Shown: in pieces, positions 17,252 to 25,179 of the stretch | How positions within the stretch are numbered: position 1 is the first letter of the stretch | How the letters are laid out: each line of letters starts with the position of its first letter | DNA from: Aulosira sp. FACHB-615 | Lineage (GTDB): Bacteria > Cyanobacteriota > Cyanobacteriia > Cyanobacteriales > Nostocaceae | Reading direction: 5' to 3' | Length of the DNA stretch: 55,242 nucleotides | NCBI RefSeq assembly: GCF_014698045.1 | Contig: NZ_JACJSE010000038.1 | Coordinates: 1 to 55,242, forward strand | Program-made: the position numbers and the translations under genes | The notes under the pieces: model-generated | Databases searched by the model: none | What the model was told of the DNA's origin: nothing | The model's input: the letters and a program-made list of their open reading frames with translations, nothing else

Positions 17252-17759
17252 GAGGGTGTAAGGGTGTGGGGGTGTAAGGGTGTAGGGAAGAAGTTTTTAT
17301 TTGTTCGCGGACGAAACTTAAAACAGTAAAACTTTTGATCTGTATTTGGTATTGAATTTTAACAGCATCCTCCTATCTAATTCTTTCTACTCGCACCCCT
17401 ACACCCCTACACCCCTACACCCGTATATTTAAACACTGATACTTGATTGAACAATACTACACTCACCCCTAACTCTGAAAAAAAGAGTGTCTGATTTCCG
17501 GGATTTTAAAGTTGAAAAAGGGACACTTCACTCGCTAACCTTCTGCCGATTCCATGCTGGATAAGCGTTTCAAGCGTGTAGTATTAAAGTAACATGAATC
17601 TCTATGGATTTAGCAATGAATTTTTCATGCTCTTTATCGAAAATTCCGCAGAGTGAATGTAGTCTGTCATCAAAGGCAAAAAGCTTGTAGAGCATTGATT
17701 TTATGGTGTGTAGGCTTGTAATCACTCAAAAAGTAAGCAAGGCATTTTTTTGAAGAGAC
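17252..17759. promoter_or_regulatory. control region with complementary G-rich and C-rich tracts
   Basis: No gene. On the plus strand 17254-17288 consists of GGGTGTAAGGGTGTG-type units and 17394-17422 of ACCCCTAC units repeated three times. The two tracts are complementary and could pair across about 105 nt, upstream of the leftward operon's first gene. Further out, AATACTACAC (17453-17462) and GTGTAGTATT (17576-17585) form a perfect 10-bp inverted repeat enclosing 113 bp. The region probably holds the operon promoter; the exact site is not clear. Confidence 0.5.
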
Positions 17760-18074
17760 TTATCGTAAAACTGGTTTTAGCTGTACTGAGTCCCTATGTA
17801 TTTTTTGCAGCGCCTCTAATCGAGCATTTACATCTACTCCATAGCTTTTAAATGTCTGCTCTAACTCTCTTTGGGACATTTCTTCAAAGTCTGATATAGC
17901 ATTTCTTCCATGTTTTAGCCCTAGAAATATCTGAAGTTCTAGTATTCGTTTAATTTCCGACCAACCAAATCTTGTTCTCTCGAATAAGCCCAAGGCTTTC
18001 AGGTACTTATTTATCGTGTCCCTCGACTGAATCCTTAACAATTCTCGACACTGTGTTTTGTTCAGATACTCCAT
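17760..18074 (-). CDS. putative DNA-binding protein, 104 aa
   Basis: Small helical protein whose N-terminus looks like a helix-turn-helix (MEYLNKTQCRELLRIQSRDT then INKYLKALGLFERTRFGWSE): a short helix, a resolvable turn and a recognition-like helix. The rest is helical with an acidic patch. No exact family is recognised. It lies 92 bp downstream of another leftward HTH gene with a terminator between, so it probably has its own promoter. Confidence 0.6.
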   Translation of the reverse strand: MEYLNKTQCRELLRIQSRDTINKYLKALGLFERTRFGWSEIKRILELQIFLGLKHGRNAISDFEEMSQRELEQTFKSYGVDVNARLEALQKIHRDSVQLKPVLR

Positions 18075-18110
18075 TCTTAAAGTCGAACCGTTGAACTATT
18101 TACATAATAT

Positions 18111-18130
18111 AAAACCCGCAGGGGGCGGGC
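18111..18130 (-). terminator. rho-independent terminator after the 75-aa HTH gene
   Basis: On the minus strand a GC stem CCCGC / GCGGG with a 5-nt loop is followed by TTTTAT. It sits just downstream of the leftward gene ending at 18166 and before the gene starting at 18074. Confidence 0.65.
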
Positions 18131-18139
18131 AATAAATTC

Positions 18140-18187
18140 ACTTACACAATGTGCAGTTCTTTCCCTTAAATTGCACATTGTGTAAGT
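18140..18187. promoter_or_regulatory. perfect 16-bp inverted repeat over a gene end
   Basis: Arms ACTTACACAATGTGCA (18140-18155) and TGCACATTGTGTAAGT (18172-18187) are exact complements around a 16-nt spacer. The right arm contains the last codons of the 75-aa HTH gene. There is no T-run directly after it and a separate terminator follows, so a protein-binding site or RNA-stability element is more likely than a terminator. Confidence 0.6.
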
Positions 18188-18393
18188 TTGACGTATTTAT
18201 TTCTAACCTGTGGATTGGTATTTAGAAATATATGCAGCCTGTTCAACTCTTTTAATGTTCTTTGGTTAACTCGGCGATCACCATTACTCCACTTGTCAAC
18301 AGCCGATGTGGATACTCCCATTAGCTCTGCAAGTGAGCGGTGATACATGGGATGAAGAATGAAAAAGTCATTTAAGTTTGTAATTTCTGCCAT
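18166..18393 (-). CDS. Cro/C1-type HTH regulator, 75 aa
   Basis: Short helix-turn-helix protein: YHRSLAELMGVSTSAVDKWS gives helix 2, turn and recognition helix, followed by NGDRRVNQRTLKELNRLHIF. This is the usual pattern of phage- or plasmid-type repressors. Its last codons lie in a perfect inverted repeat that may be its own operator. It is divergent from the gene at 18567. Confidence 0.75.
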   Translation of the reverse strand: MAEITNLNDFFILHPMYHRSLAELMGVSTSAVDKWSNGDRRVNQRTLKELNRLHIFLNTNPQVRNKYVKLTQCAI

Positions 18394-18439
18394 AATTGCG
18401 GTTGCTCCTGACTACAGGTGTGTCTGTACTGGGAGAAGT

Positions 18440-18474
18440 CCCGATAAAGCCAATTATCGGGGCGCTCTTTTTAT
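18440..18474 (+). terminator. terminator-like hairpin in a divergent intergenic region
   Basis: Perfect 8-bp stem CCCGATAA / TTATCGGG (18440-18447, 18454-18461) followed after GCGC by CTTTTTATTTT on the plus strand. The flanking genes point away from it, so no annotated plus-strand transcript ends here. It may end a short antisense RNA opposite the 75-aa regulator's 5' region, or attenuate the 18567 gene. Confidence 0.5.
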
Positions 18475-18566
18475 TTTGTACCATTCAGAAACTAAAAATA
18501 TACTAATTGGTTTCTAAATAGTCACTAAATTTGCTAAAATTAGTAATTATTCTGACATACATTCTT

Positions 18567-18893
18567 ATGATTAGAAAACGAGATCGCCGATTTCCGGTAA
18601 ACCTTCCTATTGTTAAAGAAATCCGTTTATCTCTGTGGGGACATACCAGAGGTGTTTCTAAGACTCGTATGGCTGAAGCTATTTTGATTGACCGGGTATC
18701 TAGTGCAGATAATTGGGATGAAATTTGCAAGGACTTACGGCAAGAAGCTGCCATATTAAAAATTCCTGTCGAAGAATTAATCAAACAAATACTTAAGGCT
18801 GATAAGTACGACGAATCTATAGATGTGGATGATGTTGACTGGAGGTGCCTCATAGAGGATGGTGAAATTGAGTTACCGGAAGTTGAAGAATAG
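18567..18893 (+). CDS. hypothetical regulator-like protein, 108 aa
   Basis: Unknown but looks like a small DNA-binding protein of the ribbon-helix-helix kind seen in cyanobacterial accessory DNA: RRFPVNLPIVKEIRLSLWG, then a basic stretch TRGVSKTRMAEAILIDRVSS, a helical middle and an acidic tail (DVDDVDWRCLIEDGEIELPE). The start MIRKRDRRF at 18567 is preferred over an upstream one because the basic N-terminus begins there. It is followed 15 bp later by a DUF5674 gene, forming a three-gene operon. Confidence 0.6.
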   Translation: MIRKRDRRFPVNLPIVKEIRLSLWGHTRGVSKTRMAEAILIDRVSSADNWDEICKDLRQEAAILKIPVEELIKQILKADKYDESIDVDDVDWRCLIEDGEIELPEVEE

Positions 18894-18908
18894 AGTGAGG
18901 TTAGTTGA

Positions 18909-19241
18909 TTGATTCTGTTGTTACGCTCACGCGCCACGCCTGAACAATTTGAGCAAATGCTAGAAAAACACAAGTTTTACATCAAAACCGCAGTTGATAT
19001 AGAACGACGAGTGTTAGTTGGTGGCGGTGGTCTGCACTCGGATTGTGAAGAAAAATTGTTAGATGACGGCAGTAGACAACAAGATATTTGGGCTGCCAGC
19101 TTTATGCCCATCACTGGAAGGTTGATTTTTGAGTTGATGGTTAATCTTCGTCCTCGCCAGAATCGTACAATGGAAATACTTGACCCTAATATTAGGGAAA
19201 GGGTAGCCCAAATCATTATTGAATTCCTGGGAAACTTATGA
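18909..19241 (+). CDS. DUF5674 family protein
   Basis: A 110-residue protein matching DUF5674, common in cyanobacteria: ILLLRSRATPEQFEQMLEKH, then FYIKTAVDIERRVLVGGG, LHSDCEEKLLDDGSRQQDIW, and INxRPRQNRTMEILDP-like NLRPRQNRTMEILDP near the end. Function of the family is unknown. The initiator appears to be TTG at 18909. It lies between two small genes and overlaps the next by 4 bp (ATGA), so all three are probably cotranslated; a toxin-antitoxin-like relationship is possible but unproven. Confidence 0.85.
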   Translation: MILLLRSRATPEQFEQMLEKHKFYIKTAVDIERRVLVGGGGLHSDCEEKLLDDGSRQQDIWAASFMPITGRLIFELMVNLRPRQNRTMEILDPNIRERVAQIIIEFLGNL

Positions 19242-19612
19242 TTGAAGTGACTCCAGAGCAAAAAATTTTTATGCAAGATGATGTTTCTACTCGCTTACAT
19301 CATTTAGCAAATCACTTGTCGCAAATTCAGTCTTTCTGGACTCAAAACTCATCAAAGGATTTAATGCTGCCTCTGGTAAAAGAAAGTCGGTATTTTATTG
19401 AGTGGACTGTACCAGACATGGTGAAAGCGGATGACATTGACCGGGCTTGTGAATTAGTTGATTTAGTGCGTTTAATGACTAATTGGTTATTCCACTGGGA
19501 CGAAATATGGTCTGATGCCCAACAAAAACAAGCTGCGGCTGTTGCAAGTGGGGATTGGTTGCGTCGGGTTTTGGAGATAGCCGATACAGAACCAGAACCA
19601 CTAAGTGCTTAA
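19238..19612 (+). CDS. hypothetical protein, 124 aa
   Basis: All-helical protein of unknown function with conserved-looking aromatic positions (FWTQNSSKDLMLPLVKESRY, VRLMTNWLFHWDEIWSD). The start overlaps the DUF5674 stop as ATGA. It is the last gene of the three-gene operon and converges on the membrane protein gene at 19628. Confidence 0.62.
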   Translation: MIEVTPEQKIFMQDDVSTRLHHLANHLSQIQSFWTQNSSKDLMLPLVKESRYFIEWTVPDMVKADDIDRACELVDLVRLMTNWLFHWDEIWSDAQQKQAAAVASGDWLRRVLEIADTEPEPLSA

Positions 19613-19627
19613 TGCTGGGGTGATTAG

Positions 19628-19999
19628 TTAGGGCTTGCTGAACTTGTCGTGATCTGGACAAATATCGCCCTCTACTCCTAGCGGATGAATTGCACATACA
19701 AGCTTCACCCCTCCATATTCCAGACCATGAAAATTGCGACACCCTCTGCAAGGTGTTGGTATTGGTTGAAGTTGTTGCTTTAAAGTTCGCTCTATTTTTT
19801 CATCGAGTTGATATTTGAAAAAACGGTTGAGGGCTGCGGCTTGCAATGCTGTTCCACCTAGCATGAAAGATATAGCTGCAAACCAAGTCTTTGCACCTTC
19901 TCCCTTGATTACTCCTTTAATACCGATAATGCTACCAATGACTAATACAATTGCTCCACAAGCAGCCACAAAAAGGTTTAGATATTTAAGCTTTAACAT
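19628..19999 (-). CDS. membrane protein with C-terminal cysteine motif
   Basis: Two membrane helices (about residues 5-27, LKYLNLFVAACGAIVLVIGS, and 37-56, TWFAAISFMLGGTALQAAAL), then a helical linker and a C-terminal cysteine domain CRGCRNFHG ... VKLVCAIHP ... GDICPDHD, a pattern recurrent in small cyanobacterial proteins and likely to bind a metal. The ATG at 19999 is chosen because AGGAG lies 8 nt before it; the frame is open further upstream. Function unknown. Confidence 0.68.
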   Translation of the reverse strand: MLKLKYLNLFVAACGAIVLVIGSIIGIKGVIKGEGAKTWFAAISFMLGGTALQAAALNRFFKYQLDEKIERTLKQQLQPIPTPCRGCRNFHGLEYGGVKLVCAIHPLGVEGDICPDHDKFSKP

Positions 20000-20126
20000 T
20001 TTGGCTCTCCTATTGGGTTCCATCAAAATCCAGGCATCCATTCAACAAAGCACTTCCTAAAACTCCTGAAATACATACCAACATCCCACCTAAACATTGT
20101 GTTTACTCTTAATATTGATATTGCTC

Positions 20127-20342
20127 TTATTTGTTGAGATAACCTAAAATGGATGATTCATCCGAATCTTGAATAAGCCCAATTAATCCGTGTGGACAAT
20201 CACACTCTAGAACTTCTTCAAGAGCCAACGCATTTAGATTATTTTCTTGACAAACTTTGGTAAAAATTTCCGAGTATGTTAGCTCTAAATTGGTTTCTAG
20301 TTCTTCTACTCTTAATTGAATGATGCGTGATAATTCTGCCAT
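20127..20342 (-). CDS. hypothetical acidic protein, 71 aa
   Basis: Small acidic protein (MAELSRIIQLRVEELETNLE ... LGYLNK) with two predicted helices and a CDCPHG motif in the middle. The ATG at 20342 is preferred over 20420 because the extra N-terminus is not typical coding sequence. It lies downstream of the 20431 gene in the same direction. Unknown function. Confidence 0.5.
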   Translation of the reverse strand: MAELSRIIQLRVEELETNLELTYSEIFTKVCQENNLNALALEEVLECDCPHGLIGLIQDSDESSILGYLNK

Positions 20343-20430
20343 ATTTTTTCCTAAATAACTCTCAAAAAAATGAGTGTAGCTTTCGCTGGAAAAAATTAGC
20401 AGCCGTTGTGATGGCTGCATTATTAAATAT

Positions 20431-21300
20431 CTAACGAGAAGCTACAGGTGTTACCAGTCCTGCAACATAATTCATCCACTGTTGGATGGCTTCTATCTCA
20501 GTAGTCCCAGAGGCGATCGCTCCCAATACTTGTTGCTGATAAGAAGCGGCGGCATGATTTGAATCAACCTTGTCAGCAGCCCAAGCCAAGCAAATATCTC
20601 TCACCAGCCTATCAACAACAGCAACAGGAAGTTGGCTAGGAGCCGAAGCATCTTGAAACTGCAACCACTCTTTAATTAAGTCCACTGGATAATTAGTCAA
20701 TATGCGGACTTGTTTTACGCGCAAGTCTTGGGGATGAACTGTATTAGATTTCGCAGGCGTTGGAGAAGGTGGTTGTACAACGGGGCGATCGCGTTCATCC
20801 TCGTCTAAATCATATTTAGGACGGGTGAATAATCTTGATTGAATCTGCTGTAATAGTCCTGCCCAGTCAGCGTTTGCATCCCAATCTCGGCGGATTTTGG
20901 TCTTGGTTAAAGCATCATATAACCCGCAGAACACGACGTTTTCCTCTCCGGGATTAGCAACAATTGTTAGAGGTCTAGAGAAGTCTTCTACAATTGATGC
21001 GGCGAGTAAGAAAGACTTAGTAAAGTTAGTCTCAATCCCGCTTCGGACAACGTAAAGTTCATCAGCCAAAATAAAAATATCTAACTTCAAATTATCTTTG
21101 CCCTTGAACTCTTTATCTGTCAGTTGTATTTCGCTGATATAACCTGTCAATGCTCTTTGAGGTATGGGAGTCTGTTTATCGAGAGCGACATCAAAGTTAT
21201 ACCAACCATAAACCTGACCGTTGAGTTCTACTTTCTTGACGTACAAGTAAATAGGAAGAGGTGGATTACCTAAGCCTAGTTTGATTTCAGCCATTAGCAA
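20431..21300 (-). CDS. hypothetical protein, 289 aa
   Basis: Unknown protein with two apparent parts. Residues 1-150 are beta-rich and could be a binding domain (LPIYLYVKKVELNGQVYGWY; LKLDIFILADELYVVRSGIE). After a Pro-rich linker (PVVQPPSPTPAKSNTV), residues 195-289 are helical (YPVDLIKEWLQFQD; IEAIQQWMNYVAGL). Similar proteins seem to occur in cyanobacterial accessory DNA, but I cannot name a family. It is the first gene of a short leftward unit. Confidence 0.6.
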   Translation of the reverse strand: MLMAEIKLGLGNPPLPIYLYVKKVELNGQVYGWYNFDVALDKQTPIPQRALTGYISEIQLTDKEFKGKDNLKLDIFILADELYVVRSGIETNFTKSFLLAASIVEDFSRPLTIVANPGEENVVFCGLYDALTKTKIRRDWDANADWAGLLQQIQSRLFTRPKYDLDEDERDRPVVQPPSPTPAKSNTVHPQDLRVKQVRILTNYPVDLIKEWLQFQDASAPSQLPVAVVDRLVRDICLAWAADKVDSNHAAASYQQQVLGAIASGTTEIEAIQQWMNYVAGLVTPVASR

Positions 21301-21515
21301 TTATCTCCAATTTTTATCGAATACTGTTTCAGGATGTTTGCCAAAAATTATTGAATGACAAACTTCTAAACTTTTAGCGAAGCTCTTAATTTTTTGGAAA
21401 GAAATTGATAAAGAGAAATACAATAACTTATGATTTATTATTGTAACTATCTTAACTACAAAATTGGCTAATATTTTACAATAATTCTAACCAAATATAT
21501 TAATAACCTCTATCA

Positions 21516-22280
21516 ATGTTTGACAATACTTGTAAATTAATTGCTGAACTATATTCTTCTGATTTTGCAACTTGGCTGTTAGGTGAACCCATCACTTTAA
21601 CTCTATTAAGTCCAACAGGGGTGACTTGGGAACCAATGCGGAATGATGGCGTGATACTGTTGCAATCAAACGAAGTTGTATTGCATATTGAATTCCGAAC
21701 AAAGCCTGATGAAAATCTACCTTTCGAGATGGCTTATTACTATGTGCGAATCTACGAACGCTTTCCTGACAAACAGATACATCAAGTAGTAATTTATCTA
21801 GAAAAAACTACATCTGAGCAAGTGTATAACACCACATTTTCTACTAAAAAACTTCACCATAAGTTTGAAATAATTCGATTGTGGGAGCAATCCACAGATA
21901 TATTTCTAAAATCTATAGGATTGCTACCATTTGCCGTCTTAAGTGCTACGGTTAACAAGGTTAAAACACTACAACAAGTAGCTGCAACTATTGATACACT
22001 TCCTCAAAAACAAGCACAAAGTCATATTTCGGCGGCTACTGCAATCTTAGCTAGTTTAGTTTTAGAGGAAGAAGTAATTGAGCGTTTGCTAAGAAAAGAC
22101 GTTATGCGCGAGTCAATAATCTACCAATCATTTGAGGCTGAAAGAAGCAACAAGAAAGTCCGTGAAATCGCCCTCAACCTGTTAGCTGAGGGCATGGCTG
22201 TTGACGCGATCTCTCGACTAACAGGTTTACCCCCAGAAGTAGTACAACAGTTACAGCAGCAAACTTCAGATATTGATTAA
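21516..22280 (+). CDS. Rpn-family recombination-promoting nuclease-like protein
   Basis: A 254-residue protein of the Rpn/PDDEXK transposase-like family abundant in cyanobacteria. The core motif is V-V-L-H-I-E-F-R-T (E59, with R61 where many members have Gln), followed by a long helix with EMAYYYVRIYERFPD and a strand QVVIYLE. The C-terminal part is helical and ends with a resolvase-like turn (GMAVDAISRLTGLPPEVVQQL), as in other members. Its stop lies 5 bp before the target duplication of the insertion sequence, and it converges on a broken HTH gene there. Confidence 0.82.
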   Translation: MFDNTCKLIAELYSSDFATWLLGEPITLTLLSPTGVTWEPMRNDGVILLQSNEVVLHIEFRTKPDENLPFEMAYYYVRIYERFPDKQIHQVVIYLEKTTSEQVYNTTFSTKKLHHKFEIIRLWEQSTDIFLKSIGLLPFAVLSATVNKVKTLQQVAATIDTLPQKQAQSHISAATAILASLVLEEEVIERLLRKDVMRESIIYQSFEAERSNKKVREIALNLLAEGMAVDAISRLTGLPPEVVQQLQQQTSDID

Positions 22281-23081
22281 TCAACTAAGTTAGGAGTTAC
22301 GCATTGACAAATTAGACAAACAATGTAGTAAGGAAAATCAGGCATAAACAGGCGATCGCTAATCACTCTGGGGCTGGAAAGACGGATAATTGACGTGCAG
22401 AGCGTATTTAGGGTTGAGACAATCAGAGCTATTAGCAAGCCATCCACCGCAAAATGTAACCTCGACACTTACACTCTGTTCTTGTTGGCAGAATCAAAAT
22501 ATCCAGGCTGCACAAGGTTGGCAGAAATAATGGAAGATTTGTCTCATGATAGTGTCAACAGATTTTTGCTGCGTGAGCAGTATGAACCCAAAGATTTATT
22601 TGAAGAAATAAAGCCAAATATTAATTTAATAGGAGGTATTTTAAGCGGGGACGATACGGTAATTGATAAGCCTCATAGTGACCCAGAAATAACAGAATTG
22701 ATTGGTTACTATTACTCAGGTAGGCATCACCGTGCAGTCAAAGGAATTCAATTAATCACCTTGTATTACACGGATTTTTCAGGAAAATCTGTGCCTGTTA
22801 ATTATCGCATTTATAACAAGCAAGAAGGAAAAACCAAAAATGACTATTTACAAGAAATGATAATTGAGGTTTTAAGTTGGGGGTTAAGTCCAAAAACAGT
22901 AACTACTGACACCTGGTATTCGAGTCAAAAAAACCTGAAATTCTTTAAAGACAAAGAGTTAGGGTTTTTGACTGGAATAGCTAAAAATCGCTCATGTTCG
23001 ATTGATGGTAAGAATTTTACTCAAGTTCAACATCTAGAAATCCCAGAATCTGGTTTAATAGTATAGCAATCGAAGTATAGG

Positions 23082-23639
23082 TTAGGACGTTAAACGAATA
23101 GCTGTATCAACTCTATCCCGAAAATTATCGATAGTACCAACTGATTTCCTGACTCGGTTTTTGATCGGAAACCAATAATGTTCAATATCGTTTAAATCAG
23201 GAGAGTATGGTGGTAAATACTCAAGTTCACACCCGACAGATTCAATTAATTCACGAATTTTCTGAGATTTGTGAAAAGTGGCATTATCTAAAATAACTGT
23301 CTGTCCTAATTTGAGTTCAGGTAAAAGTTTTTCTTCCAGCCATTTCTCAAAGACTAATCGATTACACGAACCTTCAAAGGTCAACGGAGCAACTAACTTT
23401 CCCTGACATAAAGCACTCATAATACTTACTCTCAGGTTTCTTCTTCCTGATTTTACATCGTAAAATCTTTCTCCCCTGGGGTTCCATCCATAACCGTAAT
23501 CTTCTCGATTATCTATTCCTGATTCATCAACGTAAACTAGCTGTGAGCGTTCTTTTTGACTGATTTTGGCTTGAAATTCCCGCCTTTTTTCTTCATCCCT
23601 TTCTCTGTACCCGTAGGTTTTTTTTTCGGGTATAACCAA
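23082..23639 (-). CDS. IS630 transposase, catalytic part (ORF B)
   Basis: DDE domain of an IS630/Tc1-mariner transposase. Visible motifs are LVYVDESGID (first Asp), VILDNATFHKS (second Asp) and YLPPYSPDLNDIEHYWFPIK (NDIE, third acidic residue), in correct order and spacing. The N-terminal DNA-binding half is in another frame; the two overlap at an A9 tract, and the IS630 hallmark TRKK-TYGYRERDE spans that junction. Confidence 0.9.
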   Translation of the reverse strand: MVIPEKKTYGYRERDEEKRREFQAKISQKERSQLVYVDESGIDNREDYGYGWNPRGERFYDVKSGRRNLRVSIMSALCQGKLVAPLTFEGSCNRLVFEKWLEEKLLPELKLGQTVILDNATFHKSQKIRELIESVGCELEYLPPYSPDLNDIEHYWFPIKNRVRKSVGTIDNFRDRVDTAIRLTS

Positions 23640-23952
23640 TTTTTCTCAAGGCTTTTCCTATAGTGCGATCGCTAATCTTTTCTGGCCAAGCTTCTGCCAT
23701 TTCTGCTTGAGTTTTACTGCCATTTTCTTGCACAAACTGCTGAAATTGCTCTAAATCAGTTATTTTGGGTTTATATCCTTGCTGATATCTTACTTTCGCC
23801 TGATAATCTCCTGTATCTTTTCTCTTCTTTAACCAAGTGTCTATTGTATTCCGGCTAATTTGAAATATGCGACTGGCTTGAGTCTTTCTCATTCCACTAT
23901 CTATCGCATTAATCACCTTTGTTCTTAAATCGTAACTATAAGATGCTGGCAT
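23593..23952 (-). CDS. IS630 transposase, DNA-binding part (ORF A)
   Basis: N-terminal helix-turn-helix part (MPASYSYDLRTKVINAIDSG; TQASRIFQISRNTIDTWLKK), followed by a second winged-helix-like segment (KTQAEMAEAWPEKISDRTIG). It ends 15 codons past the A9 tract at 23618-23626. Losing one A (or gaining two) would fuse it to the catalytic frame. This could be programmed transcriptional slippage or plain decay. Confidence 0.85.
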   Translation of the reverse strand: MPASYSYDLRTKVINAIDSGMRKTQASRIFQISRNTIDTWLKKRKDTGDYQAKVRYQQGYKPKITDLEQFQQFVQENGSKTQAEMAEAWPEKISDRTIGKALRKIGYTRKKNLRVQRKG

Positions 23953-24519
23953 TTTTTTAGACTCATTTCTATTCTATTATGTCCTAATTTATGCTTCGAC
24001 TGCTATATATCTGAAAAATTTTGGTCAGGTGAAGGTCTTTCAGAGAAGTTTCAAAAACGAAACAAAACGATATTACATTATGTATATCCCTGAAAAAGAT
24101 GCACTCTCTTCAATTACTAAAACAGAATTTAGGGAACTTCATTCAATACATTGGGGTATTGAGTGTTACCACAGAGCTATTAAACAAGTGTGTGGCATTA
24201 GTCGATTTATGGTGAGGACATCTGAAGCAATTAGAACTCATTTTTTTAGTGCAATTCGAGCTTTTACACAACTAGAACTAATGCGCTCCGAAGAGTTAAT
24301 TGAAAATTGGTATGAAATCCAAAGGAAATTATCTCTTCAAGTAGCTCGTGACTTTATTTTAGAACACCTAACACAGAAGTTGGGCTTGATTGCATAGTAT
24401 CAACTTTCTGTCAATGCGTAAGTCCTATAAGTATCTAACAACTTGTGGATCTATTCCAGAAATTCGCTTTTTAATAAGCACCGGAGGATTATTGAAAAAC
24501 TGTTTTAAATCTCGGCTTT

Positions 24520-25134
24520 CTACAAAGCCGAATCAAAAATTTGTTGTGCTGTCAATTTTAGTTGGGCAAATAAAGGTGATACAATCACATCATCTTCCCT
24601 GAACACAGTCATTTGATAATCGCCGTCAACTAAATTACAAATGGTGACAGTTTTTTGTTTAGGATTACCAGTAAATCTTTTGCCACCGAGTGCAGCATAG
24701 TCTACAATCCAATATTCAGGAATTCCCATTTCTTCATAATCCCTGAACTTGTCGTAATAGTCATCTCGCCAATTGGTACTGACTACTTCGACAACAATTG
24801 GTACAGATTCCGCTTGCATCACAGTCGATTGTTTGCTCCACAAAGGTTCATTAACAAGATTGCTATGATTTAATACCAAAATATCGGGAGAATAGGTTGA
24901 ATTATTACTCTCAATTTTGATAAAGGCAGTTTTGGGTATGCGAAACCCAAGTCCCATTTGCAAAAATTGAAAAGTGATCTGTGCTGCCAAAAATCCAACA
25001 ACATTCTCGTGTTCGCCGGTTGGGGGTGGCATTTCAACAATAACTCCTTTATGTAACTCATATTGCATCCCATTTGAGGGATACCACTCAATAAATTGTT
25101 CAAAGGTTGTTAAGTTGGGTAGAGCTTGAGTCAT
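24520..25134 (-). CDS. Uma2 family endonuclease (DUF820)
   Basis: A 204-residue Uma2/DUF820 protein, a PD-(D/E)XK-fold family greatly expanded in cyanobacteria and of uncertain function. Family marks are YELHKGVIVEMPPPTGEHE near 25-43, YSPDILVLNH (D84), VPIVVEVVST (E116) and YDKFRDYEEMGIPEYWIVD near 127-145. Length and architecture are normal. It lies 45 bp downstream of a small antitoxin-like gene in the same direction. Confidence 0.92.
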   Translation of the reverse strand: MTQALPNLTTFEQFIEWYPSNGMQYELHKGVIVEMPPPTGEHENVVGFLAAQITFQFLQMGLGFRIPKTAFIKIESNNSTYSPDILVLNHSNLVNEPLWSKQSTVMQAESVPIVVEVVSTNWRDDYYDKFRDYEEMGIPEYWIVDYAALGGKRFTGNPKQKTVTICNLVDGDYQMTVFREDDVIVSPLFAQLKLTAQQIFDSAL

Positions 25135-25179
25135 CTAGCGCGTCCACATATATTAGGTAGTTCATCGGCTGAAGACATC

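Larger units (their letters stand above)
23064..24005 (-). mobile_element. IS630-family insertion sequence
   Basis: Ends TAGCAATCGAAG and (complement) TAGCAGTCGAAG form terminal inverted repeats that extend imperfectly for about 25 bp. A TA dinucleotide flanks each side (23062-23063, 24006-24007), the IS630/Tc1 target signature. It is 942 bp long and carries two overlapping transposase frames on the minus strand. It lies inside the IS4-type transposase gene. Confidence 0.9.
22395..24397 (+). pseudogene. IS4-superfamily DDE transposase disrupted by IS630
   Basis: The first part (22395-23063) encodes the first two catalytic aspartate regions, GDDTVIDKP and VTTDTWYSS. The second part (24008-24397) encodes the third, IHWGIECYHRAIKQ with E-x6-K spacing. 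Joining at the TA target restores one uninterrupted frame through LIVYLKNFGQVKVF, so the gene was intact when IS630 landed. The start is GTG at 22395 or somewhat upstream. It is inactive as it stands. Confidence 0.88.
22291..24427 (+). mobile_element. IS4-superfamily insertion sequence with a nested IS630
   Basis: Terminal inverted repeats TAGGAGTTACGCATTGACA (left) and its complement on the right with one mismatch; target duplication TAAGT at 22286-22290 and 24428-24432. Removing the nested IS630 leaves about 1.19 kb with a single transposase gene. Transposase motifs (GDDTVIDKP, TTDTWYSS, IECYHRAIKQ) fit the IS4-type DDE superfamily (IS701/ISH3-like); the exact family needs a database match. 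Confidence 0.88.
22278..24519 (-). pseudogene. 3' fragment of a duplicated HTH gene, split by an insertion sequence
   Basis: Bases 24428-24519 (minus) encode SRDLKQFFNNPPVLIKKRIS and then GIDPQVVRYL, nearly matching the C-terminus of the intact 129-aa gene at 25432-25821. If the insertion sequence (22291-24427) and one copy of its 5-bp duplication are removed, the frame runs on as RYLVD and stops at TAA, and the downstream bases also resemble those after the intact copy. The fragment begins directly after the Uma2 stop, so the rest of the paralogue was lost. Confidence 0.75.

Noticed and set aside
17252..17425. Possible CRISPR-like or telomere-like repeat array
   Set aside because: Units are 7-8 bp with no spacers of constant length, and no cas genes are present. 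It is low-complexity repeat sequence.
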